NCBI RefSeq assembly: GCF_002198655.1
Contig: NZ_MWLN01000191.1
Location: forward strand, 184,923-248,922
Reading direction: 5' to 3'
DNA from: Kineosporia sp. A_224
GTDB taxonomy: Bacteria; Actinomycetota; Actinomycetes; Actinomycetales; Kineosporiaceae
Length of the DNA: 64,000 nt
The position numbers were made by a program, and so were the translations under genes. Below, one piece after another: positions 16,367 to 24,729 of this stretch; the first letter of the stretch is position 1; each line of letters starts with the position of its first letter. The notes under the pieces are model-generated. The model had not been told where the DNA came from. It was given only the letters and a program-made list of their open reading frames with translations, and did no database searches.

Positions 16367-16555
16367 TCAGCCGGTCGCGCCCTGGAGGGCGAACGTCGGC
16401 CGACCGTCGACCTCGAGCGGCGCGTCGTGGTGGGACGTCGTCCGCGGGCCGGTGTCGTCCGGCCGGAAGGGCTCCGCCGGACGCCCTGCAGAGGTGACGG
16501 GCCGGGGCGCGGTCATCCGGGCCGCGCGGACCCTGGGCGTGACGGGCGGGGTCAT
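16367..16555 (-). CDS. Possible 62-aa peptide gene upstream of the SagB-like gene
   Basis: A short ORF on the same strand as the SagB-like gene and 97 bases before it. Its ATG at 16555 is preceded by AGGAGAG with six to seven bases spacing, a good ribosome-binding site that most shadow ORFs lack. The product is basic and Pro-rich at the N-terminus and ends in LEVDGRPTFALQGATG; it has no Cys and no membrane segment. It could be a precursor peptide for a modifying enzyme, a leader ORF, or not expressed. I do not recognise a family. Confidence 0.35.
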   Translation of the reverse strand: MTPPVTPRVRAARMTAPRPVTSAGRPAEPFRPDDTGPRTTSHHDAPLEVDGRPTFALQGATG

Positions 16556-16798
16556 GCGGGCTCTCCTGTCGTCGGGGCGGCGGGCGGGACCCGCCCGGAG
16601 CTGCCGGGGCCGGGGGCCTGGGCCCGGGAGCGTTCGTCCAGTGCAGCACCCGTCCGCCGACGACGCCCGTCCACGTGGAGGAGCACCGCCGGCCCGTCAG
16701 CGCCGGCACGGGGGTGCTCGCGACGGCGACGCCCCCTCCCCGCGCGAGGTCCGAACGGACCCGGAGTCCGGCCCGCCAGAGTCAAGAAGAGTGCCGCA

Positions 16799-16835
16799 GT
16801 GGTCAACCACCGTCCGGAGCGAACTGTGAAAGTTC
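16799..16835 (+). promoter_or_regulatory. Two palindromes in the promoter of the amidase operon
   Basis: GTGGT-CA-ACCAC (16799-16810) and GAACT-GTGAA-AGTTC (16821-16835) lie 22-58 bp before the amidase ATG. Either could be the site of the AraC-type or PucR-type regulators encoded downstream. The remaining stretch from 16556 to 16798 shows no further gene I can support. Confidence 0.4.
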
Positions 16836-16856
16836 CTCTGCGACAAGGGAGTTGCC

Positions 16857-18293
16857 ATGACACTCATGCACAGGTCGGCGGTGTCGATCGCCGCGGCCAT
16901 CCGCCGCAGGGAGATCTCGGCCGAGGAGGTCGTCCGCGAGGCGATCGACCGCGCCGGGACCGCCGCCCCGTTGCGGGCGCTCGTCTGGCGCAACGACGAG
17001 CAGGCCCTCGAGCGCGCGCAGGAGACGGACGCCGCGATCGCTCGTGGCGAGGACGTCGGCCCCTTCGCCGGAGTGCCGATCCCGGTCAAGGAGCTGACCG
17101 TCGTCGCGGGCCAGCCGTGCACGTTCGGCTCCCTCGGCGTCTCGGACGCCCCGCGCGACCACGACGACCTCGTCGTCGAGCGGCTGGTCGGCGCAGGGTT
17201 CGTCCTCTTCGGCCGGAGCAACGCCCCGGAGGCCGGCCCCATGTCGGTCACCGAGAACCGGCGCTTCGGCGTGACGCGCAACCCGTGGAACCCGGCATTC
17301 TCACCGGCCGGGTCGTCCGGCGGGGCGGCGGTCGCCGTCGCGGCCGGGATCACCCCGGTGGCGCATGCGGGCGACGGCGGCGGCTCGATCCGGATGCCGT
17401 CGTCCGCCACCGGTCTCGTCGGTCTGAAGCCCTCCCGGGGCCGGGTGCCGGCCTTCGTGCCGACGTGGGAGCACTCGATCACCGACGGCGTCATCACCCG
17501 GCACGTCGTGGACTCGGCGGCAGTCCTCGACGTCCTCTCCGGCAGCGACCCGCGGGCCCCCTACAGCGCACCGGGGCCGGGCCGGCCGTTCCGGGACGCC
17601 GTCGGGGCCGACGGGCCGCGCCTGCGGATCGGCGTCCTGCGGGACAGCCCGAGCGGGGTGCCCGTCGACCCCGCCTGCCTGGAGGCGGTCGACGCCCTCG
17701 CGCTGGCCCTGGAGGGCCAGGGCCACAGCATCGAGCCGGCCCGGCCGACGCTGTTCAGCCTCGAGGCGATCATGGGCTTCCTCGACATCGTCATCAACGC
17801 CTGGCTCTGGGCGACGCCGTACGACGACCCCGGGCTCGCCGAGCCGTACATCCTGGCCCGTCGCCGGCGGGCGACCGACTTCCACGCCGGCGAGTACGCG
17901 ATGGCCGTCGCCCGGCTCTACGCCGAGAGCGCGCAGCTGGTGACCCAGTGGGGCCGGGACTTCGACCTGCTCCTCACCCCGACGATGGCGACCACCCCGC
18001 CGCTCGTCGGCACCGTCCTCGAGGAGGCGAACCGGGACTTCGCCGGCCCACGCCTCACCGAGAACCAGATGGTCGCCTTCACGGCGTTCTGCAACGTCGC
18101 CGGGCTGCCGGCGGTCTCGTTGCCGGTCCACGCATCCCCCGACGGCCTGCCGGTCGGCGCGCAGCTCGTCGGGGCACCGTTCGGCGAGTTCGACCTCCTC
18201 CGCATCGCCGCCTCGGTCGAGGAGCACTTCGGGTGGGCCACCCGGTTCCCCGACCCCTCGCTCTGGTCAGCCCCTTCTAGCGAAAGCCGGTGA
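16857..18293 (+). CDS. Amidase-signature family amidohydrolase
   Basis: A 478-aa amidase-signature enzyme. The Ser-cisSer-Lys triad is visible: Lys78 in PIPVKEL, the bridging Ser near 154 in PAGSSGG and the nucleophile near 178 in GDGGGSIRMPSS. Length is normal. Family members hydrolyse aliphatic or aromatic amides, carbamates or glutamyl-tRNA; the gatB/gatC partners are absent, so GatA is unlikely. The gene begins an operon with a CUT2-type transporter whose first gene overlaps its stop codon, so the amidase probably acts on the imported substrate. GGGAG precedes ATG 16857. Confidence 0.88.
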   Translation: MTLMHRSAVSIAAAIRRREISAEEVVREAIDRAGTAAPLRALVWRNDEQALERAQETDAAIARGEDVGPFAGVPIPVKELTVVAGQPCTFGSLGVSDAPRDHDDLVVERLVGAGFVLFGRSNAPEAGPMSVTENRRFGVTRNPWNPAFSPAGSSGGAAVAVAAGITPVAHAGDGGGSIRMPSSATGLVGLKPSRGRVPAFVPTWEHSITDGVITRHVVDSAAVLDVLSGSDPRAPYSAPGPGRPFRDAVGADGPRLRIGVLRDSPSGVPVDPACLEAVDALALALEGQGHSIEPARPTLFSLEAIMGFLDIVINAWLWATPYDDPGLAEPYILARRRRATDFHAGEYAMAVARLYAESAQLVTQWGRDFDLLLTPTMATTPPLVGTVLEEANRDFAGPRLTENQMVAFTAFCNVAGLPAVSLPVHASPDGLPVGAQLVGAPFGEFDLLRIAASVEEHFGWATRFPDPSLWSAPSSESR

Positions 18294-19498
18294 CGAACAT
18301 GAGCTCCACGGTGTCCAGCAGGCCCCGTCGACGTGCGGCGACCGCTGTCGTCGCAGCCGCGGTCCTCGCCCTGACCGCCTGCTCCGGCGCGGGATCCGCG
18401 GCTCCGGACGACGCGACCGGCTCCGCCGCGTCCCCGTCGGGCGGCGCCGTCCCGGCGGCCGCGGCGACCGCGGTCGAGGCGGCCTACGCCGGCACGAGCG
18501 GGCCGCTGCCCGACGCCGCGCCCGCGGTCTCCCCCGGTCACAAGGTGTGGGTCGTCTCCGCCTTCCAGCAGGTCAGCGGCCTGGCGAAGATCGCCTCCGA
18601 GATCGAGGCCGGCTCGAAGGTCCTCGGGTGGACGTCCTCGGTGTGCGACGGGCAGAACGACCCCGCGCAGTGGGCGACGTGCGTCCGGCAGGGGACCGCC
18701 GCCGGCTCCGACGTCATCGTCCTCGCGGGCGTCGACTGCGCGCCCGTCGCGCAGCCGCTGGCGGAGGCGAAGAAGGCGGGCGTGCTCGTCGCCGGGATCT
18801 CGGCGTTCGACTGCTCCGACGCCACCCAGGGCGGGTCGGCCCCGCTCTTCGACGTGTCGCCCTCGTACGGCGACGACTTCGAGGGCACCGCGGACTTCTT
18901 CACCCAGGTGGGCCGGTTGCGGGCCGACTACGTCATCGCCAGGACGCAGGGCCGGGCGAAGGTGCTGCACGTCGCGTTCCAGGGCGTCTCGATCGGGGAG
19001 TACCTCTCGAAGGGCTTCACCGAAGGGCTCGCGACGTGCGCCGGGTGCGAGGTCGTCGGCACGGTCGCCATCACCCCGGCCGACGTCCCGAACCTGCGCC
19101 AGAAGTTCGACTCCGGCTACCTCCAGGCGGCGTCCGCCAACGCGGTGGTCGTCGATCTCGACTTCATGCTCTCCCTCGGCGTCCAGCAGTCCCTCGAGGC
19201 CTCCAAGGTCACGGACAAGGTCGTGCTCGGCGGCGAGTGCGTCGTCGACACGATCGCCTTCATGCGCGCCGGCGGCGGCGTGAACGCCTGCATCGGCTTC
19301 TCGAACGGTCGCACCGCCTGGTCCCTGCTCGACAGCATCAACCGCACCTTCCAGAAGCAGCCCACCGTGCAGTCGACCATCGGCTGGCAGCTCTACGACG
19401 AGACGAACAAGGACTCCTGGCCGGCCGACAAGGCTCCGTACGAGGGCCCCGTGGACTACCGCGCCGGGTACACGGCGCTGTGGACCGCGGCGCGCTGA
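18290..19498 (+). CDS. Solute-binding lipoprotein of a ribose-type ABC transporter
   Basis: A 402-aa lipoprotein: Arg-rich N-region, hydrophobic helix and a lipobox ending LTAC with Cys31. After a low-complexity Ala/Ser/Gly linker comes a type I periplasmic-binding fold (starting near VWVVSAFQQVSG) like those of sugar-binding CUT2 proteins. The mature domain holds many Cys (for example SSVCDGQ, ATCVRQ, TCAGCE), so disulfides are likely. GTG 18290 overlaps the amidase stop (GTGA); ATG 18299 is the alternative. It is followed after seven bases by the ATPase. Ligand unknown; amidase linkage hints at an amide or N-acyl compound. Confidence 0.85.
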   Translation: MTNMSSTVSSRPRRRAATAVVAAAVLALTACSGAGSAAPDDATGSAASPSGGAVPAAAATAVEAAYAGTSGPLPDAAPAVSPGHKVWVVSAFQQVSGLAKIASEIEAGSKVLGWTSSVCDGQNDPAQWATCVRQGTAAGSDVIVLAGVDCAPVAQPLAEAKKAGVLVAGISAFDCSDATQGGSAPLFDVSPSYGDDFEGTADFFTQVGRLRADYVIARTQGRAKVLHVAFQGVSIGEYLSKGFTEGLATCAGCEVVGTVAITPADVPNLRQKFDSGYLQAASANAVVVDLDFMLSLGVQQSLEASKVTDKVVLGGECVVDTIAFMRAGGGVNACIGFSNGRTAWSLLDSINRTFQKQPTVQSTIGWQLYDETNKDSWPADKAPYEGPVDYRAGYTALWTAAR

Positions 19499-19505
19499 CG
19501 CCGGG

Positions 19506-21044
19506 ATGACCGTCACCGTGCCGGCTCACCCGGAGCCTGTGCTCCGGGTGAGCCGGCTGTCCAAGACCTACGCCACCAGGGTCGTCGACTCCGTCGACTG
19601 GCAGCTGGCCCCGGGGCGCGTCCACGCGCTCCTCGGCGGGAACGGGTCGGGCAAGTCGACCCTGCTCAAGATGCTGGCGGGCGTCGTCCCGGCCGACCCC
19701 GGCGGCCGGATCGAGGCCGCGGGGCACCGGCTCGCGAGCGAGCACTGGACACCGCAGGTCGCGGCGGGGACCCTGCGCTTCGTCCATCAGGACCTCGCGC
19801 TCGTCGACGGCCTGAGCATCGCGGACAACTTCGGGCTCGCCCGGCGGTACCCGCGCTCGAGGTGGGGCCGGATCGACGGCGCGGGCCTCGCCCGGCACGT
19901 CGCGGCGCAGCTCGGCCGGCACGGCCTGGACCTGGACCCGCAGCGCCCCGTCGCGAGCCTGCGGCCGACGGACCGCGCGCTCGTCGCCATCGCCCGCGCG
20001 CTCGACGGCATCGGCGACGACGCGACGACGCTCGTCCTCGACGAGCCGACCGCGAGCCTGCCCGTCGACGAGGTCGCGCACCTGTTCGCGTCGATCCGCA
20101 CGTTGCGGGAGAACGGTCACAGCGTGGTCTTCGTCAGCCACCGGCTCTCCGAGGTGGCCGAGATCGCCGACGACGTGACGATCCTGCGGGACGGCGTGGT
20201 GGTCGGTTCCGGGCCCATCGGGCAGTTCCCCGAGGAGAGGGTCGTCGAGCTGATCGCCGGGCATCCCCGGGCGACCGTGGCAGCCCGGTCACGGCCGGCG
20301 GCCGCGGACGACGCGCCTGTCGTCCTCGACGTCCGTGGCGTGAGCGCCGGGCCGTTGCGCGGGGTGGACGTCCGGGTCCGTCGCGGTGAGGTCCTCGGCG
20401 TGGCCGGCCTCATGGGGTCGGGACGTTCCTCGCTGCTGCGCGCGCTCTTCGGTGACCTCGGGGACGGCGTCAGCGCGCGGATCGACGGCCACGAGGTCGA
20501 GATCCGCACCACCGGGGACGCCGTCGCCGCCGGGATCGCCCTCGTCCCGGAGGACCGGGCCCGGGACGGTGCCTACCTCGACCGGCCGTTGTGGGAGAAC
20601 CTGTCCGCGGCGGTCCTGTCCCGGTACCGGCGCCGTGGCCGCCTCGCGACGCCGGCCGAGCGCGCCGACGCCGCGGATGCGATGCGCACGTTCGGCGTCC
20701 GGGCGCCGTCCGTGGACGCCCCGCTCGGGGCCCTGTCGGGCGGGAACCAGCAGAAGGTCGTCGTCGCGCGCTGGCTGCGGGCCGGGCCGCGCGTCCTGCT
20801 GCTCGACGAGCCGAGCCAGGGGGTCGACGCCGTCGCCCGGGACGAGATCCACACGCTGGTCCGGGACGCGGCCCGCGCCGGTGCCGCCGTCGTCGTCGTC
20901 TCCAGCGACCTCGACGAGCTCGAGGCGCTGAGCGACCGGGTGATCGTCCTGCTCGCCGGCCGCGTGGCCCGGGAGCTCTCGGGCCCCGACGTCGACCGCA
21001 ACGTCATCATCGCCGCCATGCACGCACCAGGAGTGGATCCGTGA
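19506..21044 (+). CDS. CUT2-type ABC transporter ATPase with two nucleotide-binding domains
   Basis: A 512-aa RbsA/MglA-like protein. The first domain has Walker A GGNGSGKST at about residues 45-53 and Walker B LVLDEPTAS, but its signature is degenerate (LRPTDRALVAIARAL). The second has the family-typical GLMGSGRSSLL loop, in which Lys is replaced by Arg, and a proper LSGGNQQKVVVARWL signature with LLLDEPSQGVD. So the first domain keeps the Walker motifs and the second keeps the canonical signature. It powers import by the adjacent permease and lipoprotein. The permease start overlaps its stop codon. Confidence 0.92.
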   Translation: MTVTVPAHPEPVLRVSRLSKTYATRVVDSVDWQLAPGRVHALLGGNGSGKSTLLKMLAGVVPADPGGRIEAAGHRLASEHWTPQVAAGTLRFVHQDLALVDGLSIADNFGLARRYPRSRWGRIDGAGLARHVAAQLGRHGLDLDPQRPVASLRPTDRALVAIARALDGIGDDATTLVLDEPTASLPVDEVAHLFASIRTLRENGHSVVFVSHRLSEVAEIADDVTILRDGVVVGSGPIGQFPEERVVELIAGHPRATVAARSRPAAADDAPVVLDVRGVSAGPLRGVDVRVRRGEVLGVAGLMGSGRSSLLRALFGDLGDGVSARIDGHEVEIRTTGDAVAAGIALVPEDRARDGAYLDRPLWENLSAAVLSRYRRRGRLATPAERADAADAMRTFGVRAPSVDAPLGALSGGNQQKVVVARWLRAGPRVLLLDEPSQGVDAVARDEIHTLVRDAARAGAAVVVVSSDLDELEALSDRVIVLLAGRVARELSGPDVDRNVIIAAMHAPGVDP

Positions 21045-22039
21045 CCGCAGTCGCCGCCCCGTCCCCGGCCCGCACCGTCTCGTGGCGGTCCGTCGCCGAG
21101 CGCTACGCCCTCGTCGTCCTCGTCGCCGTCGAGTTCGTGCTCTTCGCGGCGCTGCCCAGGTCGGGCGAGGTGTTCGTCAGCGCGCTGAACCTGCGGACCC
21201 TCGTCGCGAACCAGGGCGTCGCGCTCGTCGTCGCCGTCGCACTGATCTTTCCCCTGGCGGCCGGCATCTTCGACTTCTCGGTGGGCGCGGTCGCCGCGTC
21301 GTCGTCCGTCGTCGCGGCCGCGGCGGTCGTCGACCTCGGCCTGCCCGTGGTCGTCGCCGCGCTGCTGGGGATCGGGTTCGGTGCGCTCGTGGGCGTCGTG
21401 CTCGGGGTGCTCATCGCCTACGGCGACGTCAACCCGTTCATCGCGACGCTCGGTGTGGCGACCCTGCTCGGCGGCGCGATCTTCGCCTACACGGCAGGGC
21501 TGCGGATCACCGGGGTGCCCGCCGGCCTGACGAGCATCGGCTCCGACGACTGGTTCGGCGTCCCGCGCATCGTCGTGGTGTCCGCGGCCGTGGCCGGCGT
21601 CGCGTGGTGGCTGCTGTCGCAGACGGTCTTCGGCAGGCGTCTGTTCGCCGTCGGCTCGAACCTGCGCGCCACGCACCTGCTCGGGGTCGACGTCCGCCGT
21701 GTCCAGCTCCTCGCGTTCGTCGCCTCCGGGGTCACCGCCGGCATCGGCGGGGTCCTCCTCCTCGCCAGGAACGGGGGCGCCACCTCGGACAGCGGCATGT
21801 CGATGCTGTTCCCCGCCCTGACGGCCGTCCTCCTGAGCACGATCGTCATCGACCTCGGCCGGCCGTCGGTCCCCGGTGTCGTGGTCGCCATCTTCTTCAT
21901 CGCGATCACGGTGAGCGGCCTGACGCTCGTGGGCACCCCGGCCTGGGTGAACCAGGTCTTCAACGGCGCCGCGCTCCTGCTCGCGGTCGGGGTCGCCCGG
22001 CTCGCACGCTCGCGCGGCGGCGCGGCCGGACGACCGTGA
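21041..22039 (+). CDS. CUT2-type ABC transporter permease
   Basis: A 332-aa RbsC-like membrane protein with about nine or ten hydrophobic segments. The family block ATLGVATLLGGAIFAYTAGL and the FDFSVGAVAA stretch near the substrate path are present. Only one permease gene is in the operon, so it probably forms a homodimer. GTG 21041 overlaps the ATPase stop in a GTGA arrangement. It is followed by the AraC-type regulator gene with almost no gap. Confidence 0.9.
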   Translation: MTAVAAPSPARTVSWRSVAERYALVVLVAVEFVLFAALPRSGEVFVSALNLRTLVANQGVALVVAVALIFPLAAGIFDFSVGAVAASSSVVAAAAVVDLGLPVVVAALLGIGFGALVGVVLGVLIAYGDVNPFIATLGVATLLGGAIFAYTAGLRITGVPAGLTSIGSDDWFGVPRIVVVSAAVAGVAWWLLSQTVFGRRLFAVGSNLRATHLLGVDVRRVQLLAFVASGVTAGIGGVLLLARNGGATSDSGMSMLFPALTAVLLSTIVIDLGRPSVPGVVVAIFFIAITVSGLTLVGTPAWVNQVFNGAALLLAVGVARLARSRGGAAGRP

Positions 22040-22050
22040 GGTGCGCGACC

Positions 22051-23100
22051 ATGGGTGGTGCGTCGACGACGACCCCCCGGGAGGCGAACCGCGCGATGAC
22101 CCCGCCCGAGATCACGCTGCACGGGTGGCTGGAGTCCGAGACCCTCGGCGAGACGCGGCCGCAGCACACCACCGACGCCGTCGTCATCCGTACCGACGGC
22201 CCCACCCCGCAGATCCACCGCCAGTTCCGGATCGGCACGGTCGACGTCGCGTACGTCTCCGCCGAGCAGGTCGACGTCGAGCCGATGCCCACCGCGCGCC
22301 GGTGGAAGGGCGTCGTCCTCGGCTATCTCGTCGCGGGCGCACTGTCGGTCTCCCAGGGCGACCGCACGGTCCACCTGGCCCCCGGGGAGTTCGTCTTCTA
22401 CACGGCGGCGCAGCGGTACCGGATCACCGCGGCCGGCCACCACGAGTTCGTCGTCGTCCGGATCCCGACCACGTCGATCGCACTGCGCCACGACGCGTTC
22501 GCCGACGTCGTGGCGACGGACCTGTCGCAGGTGCCCTGCGCCAACGTCCTGCGTGGCATCCTCCAGGCCCTCGCCCGGCCGGACACGGTACCCACGGTGA
22601 GCTCGGGGGCGCACCTGTGCGAGGCGCTCCTCGCGGCCGCCCACGCGGTCATCGCCGACGCGCGCCCGCCGGGCACCGCAACGGCGATGTCGCTGTTCAC
22701 CACTCTCGTCATGTGGGTCGAGGACAACCTCGCGGACCCGGACCTGTCCTCCGGCCGGCTCGCGGCGGCCCACTACCTGTCGACCCGGTACGTCCGCCGG
22801 GTCTTCGCCGCCAACGGCGTCACGGTGACGGCGGTCATCCGGCAGCGGCGGCTCGAGCGGATCCGCGACGAGCTCGTCGACCCGCGCCAGATCCGCCAGC
22901 CCGTCGGGTCCATCGCGGACCGGTGGGGCTTCAGCGACCCCGCGGTGTTCAGCAGGGCCTTCCGCCGCCACTTCGGGGTCTCCCCGAGCCGGTACCGCGC
23001 CATGCACCTGCACCAGGGGCAGCCGGCCACGGTGCCGCTCGTCGACGAACGCCCTCCGGCGTACGGATCCCCGGACCCTGTCCTGTCATCGCCCGCCTAG
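22051..23100 (+). CDS. AraC family transcriptional regulator
   Basis: A 349-aa protein with an AraC_binding-like cupin in the N-terminal half (about 30-190) and two HTH units at about 245-335 (GRLAAAHYLSTRYVRRVF; GSIADRWGFSDPAVFSRAFRRHFGVSPSRYR). It lies inside the amidase-transporter operon and probably activates it in response to the imported compound. The start is uncertain: ATG 22051 has GAGGTG eight bases upstream; ATG 22096 and GTG 22036 are in frame. Confidence 0.88.
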   Translation: MGGASTTTPREANRAMTPPEITLHGWLESETLGETRPQHTTDAVVIRTDGPTPQIHRQFRIGTVDVAYVSAEQVDVEPMPTARRWKGVVLGYLVAGALSVSQGDRTVHLAPGEFVFYTAAQRYRITAAGHHEFVVVRIPTTSIALRHDAFADVVATDLSQVPCANVLRGILQALARPDTVPTVSSGAHLCEALLAAAHAVIADARPPGTATAMSLFTTLVMWVEDNLADPDLSSGRLAAAHYLSTRYVRRVFAANGVTVTAVIRQRRLERIRDELVDPRQIRQPVGSIADRWGFSDPAVFSRAFRRHFGVSPSRYRAMHLHQGQPATVPLVDERPPAYGSPDPVLSSPA

Positions 23101-23116
23101 GTCACGAGGAGGTCCT

Positions 23117-23596
23117 GTGCCCGGACCCGCTCCCGAGCTCGAGCTCGTCGCCCGGCTCACGGTCACCATCAGCGAGCCCATCGAGGTCGGCGCCGTCGAC
23201 GCCGGGTACCTGCGCGTCATCCCCATCACCGGCGGCACCGTCGAGGGGCCGCTCGTCGTCGGCGAGGTGCTCGCACTGGGCGCCGACTGGAACCTCAGGG
23301 TCCGGGAGGGCAGGGAGCTGGTGAGCGCCCGGTACCTGATCCGGACGGACGACGGCGTGGTGCTCAGCGTGACGAACGAGGGAGTCCTGTCCGTCTCGGG
23401 GACGTCGGTGACCGGCGTGACCCGTCCGCGGATCGAGGCACCGCACGGGCGCTACGCCTGGCTCAACGACGCCGTCCTGACCGGAACGCTCGCCCCTGTC
23501 GTGGAGAACGGGGTGATCAGAGGTGTCGCGCTCGAGTTCTGGCAGGCCGCCGGCACGCCCGGGCTCGCTGTCCCTCCGCGTTCGGCCGGTGGCTGA
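23117..23596 (+). CDS. DUF3237 family protein
   Basis: A 159-aa protein matching the DUF3237 pattern: a short beta barrel with GPLVVGEVLALGADWNL, a central YLIRTDDGVVLSVTNEG and a C-terminal YAWLNDAVLTGTL. Members occur beside catabolic operons but have no proven chemistry. GTG 23117 is preceded by a near-perfect AGGAGG. It is the last gene of the amidase operon, so it may act on an intermediate of that pathway. It converges with the PucR-type regulator gene. Confidence 0.8.
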   Translation: MPGPAPELELVARLTVTISEPIEVGAVDAGYLRVIPITGGTVEGPLVVGEVLALGADWNLRVREGRELVSARYLIRTDDGVVLSVTNEGVLSVSGTSVTGVTRPRIEAPHGRYAWLNDAVLTGTLAPVVENGVIRGVALEFWQAAGTPGLAVPPRSAGG

Positions 23597-23628
23597 GGAG
23601 CCCGTCACCGGACAGGACGTGCCCCGGG

Positions 23629-24657
23629 TCAGACCGGCCGCGCAGGCCCCGCGCCGAGCCGGTGGAGCGTCAGCGCCACCATGGCCCGCGTCCGCCCGTC
23701 CGCCGTGCCGATCTTGAAGCCGAGCAGCTCCTCGAGCCTGGTCTGACGCGACTGGACCGTCGAGTGGTGCAGCCCGAGGACGGCGGACGCCGCCCTGCTG
23801 CTCTCGGTCCGCACGACCGCCTCGAGCGTGTCCAGGCCCCAGGGCTCGGCGGCCGCCTCCCGGACGGCGACGACGTCCGGGTGGGCCGCGGCGACCTCCA
23901 CCGGTACCGACGCCAGCAGCGCCAGGGAGCCGAGCTCGTCCCAGCGGACGATCGGCGCGATGTGCGTGGCCAGGCGGAGCGCGACGAGGGCGTGCGACCA
24001 CGAGTCGGGCAGGTCCTGGAGCCGGACGGCCGACCCCACCCCGGCGATGCAGGCCGTGGAGAACCGCACGGCCTCGACGATCGACGCCCGCACGTCACCG
24101 ATCGGCGTCGACAGCACGGCCGACCGGCGGGAGAACGGCGGCGGCGCGTCGGCGGCGGACGCGACGACGTGCACCCGGCAGTCCTCGGGGAGGCGCAGCC
24201 GGCGCGCGGCCTTGCGGCGGGCGTCGTCGGACGCCTTCGAGAGGAGGATCTCCACGGCCGCCGCGTCGTCCACGGACAGCGGCGAGACCCGCTCGAGGGT
24301 CAGGTGCACGCCGGCCGCCAGCCGCTCGAGGAGCACCCCGTCGAGGACGCTCTCCTCGGGGCGCTCGATCCAGACGACGGCGCCGGACCCGTCGTCGAGC
24401 TCGCGGTGCGGCCACTTCCGGACGGCGTCGGGCTCCTCGACCGGCTCGGCGGACCTGCCGTTGGCGTCGACCCGCAGCCACAGGTGGTGCTGCGGGTGGG
24501 CGAGGCCGGCGGGGTACCCGGACAGGACGGCGGCTCCCCGGACGAAGGACTCCGGCCCGGCTCCCCGCCCCAGCAGGGTGTCGAAGTGCAGGATGATCTT
24601 CACCGCTGCCGACGCGTCCTCGTCGAGGGCGCTGAGCCGCTGGATCAGCTCCTTCAT
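23629..24657 (-). CDS. PucR-type transcriptional regulator
   Basis: A 342-aa protein whose C-terminus (about 275-335) has the PucR helix-turn-helix (LEAVVRTESSRAASAVLGLHHSTVQSRQ, written here in two parts of one motif: ESSRAASAVLGLHHSTVQSR, then LEELLGFKIG). The central part resembles the GGDEF-like sensor region of these regulators. PucR proteins control purine, amino-acid or polyphenol catabolism. It is downstream of the esterase gene on the same strand with a small hairpin in between, and may control the esterase, the CUT1 operon or the amidase operon. Confidence 0.75.
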   Translation of the reverse strand: MKELIQRLSALDEDASAAVKIILHFDTLLGRGAGPESFVRGAAVLSGYPAGLAHPQHHLWLRVDANGRSAEPVEEPDAVRKWPHRELDDGSGAVVWIERPEESVLDGVLLERLAAGVHLTLERVSPLSVDDAAAVEILLSKASDDARRKAARRLRLPEDCRVHVVASAADAPPPFSRRSAVLSTPIGDVRASIVEAVRFSTACIAGVGSAVRLQDLPDSWSHALVALRLATHIAPIVRWDELGSLALLASVPVEVAAAHPDVVAVREAAAEPWGLDTLEAVVRTESSRAASAVLGLHHSTVQSRQTRLEELLGFKIGTADGRTRAMVALTLHRLGAGPARPV

Positions 24658-24675
24658 GGGCTCGCCTTCGTCGTG

Positions 24676-24692
24676 CCGCCCGCCGCGGGCGG
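24676..24692 (-). terminator. Small GC hairpin between esterase and PucR genes
   Basis: CCGCCCGC (24676-24683) is complementary to GCGGGCGG (24685-24692). The stem is compact and may only partly terminate or attenuate transcription from the esterase into the regulator gene. Confidence 0.35.
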
Positions 24693-24729
24693 ACGGGCGG
24701 GGCGTGCGGTCATGGACGGAGCCGGCCGG

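Noticed and set aside
15088..16555. A thiazole/oxazole RiPP cluster
   Set aside because: No YcaO cyclodehydratase, E1-like partner or Cys/Ser-rich core peptide was found; only the SagB-like domain is present.
16552..16863. A 103-codon minus-strand frame ending in an ATGA overlap with the 62-aa ORF
   Set aside because: It covers the amidase promoter palindromes and has no good ribosome-binding site; the product is Arg/Pro-rich without features.
16857..18293. GatA subunit of the Glu-tRNA amidotransferase
   Set aside because: No gatB or gatC is adjacent and the gene is operon-linked to a transporter.
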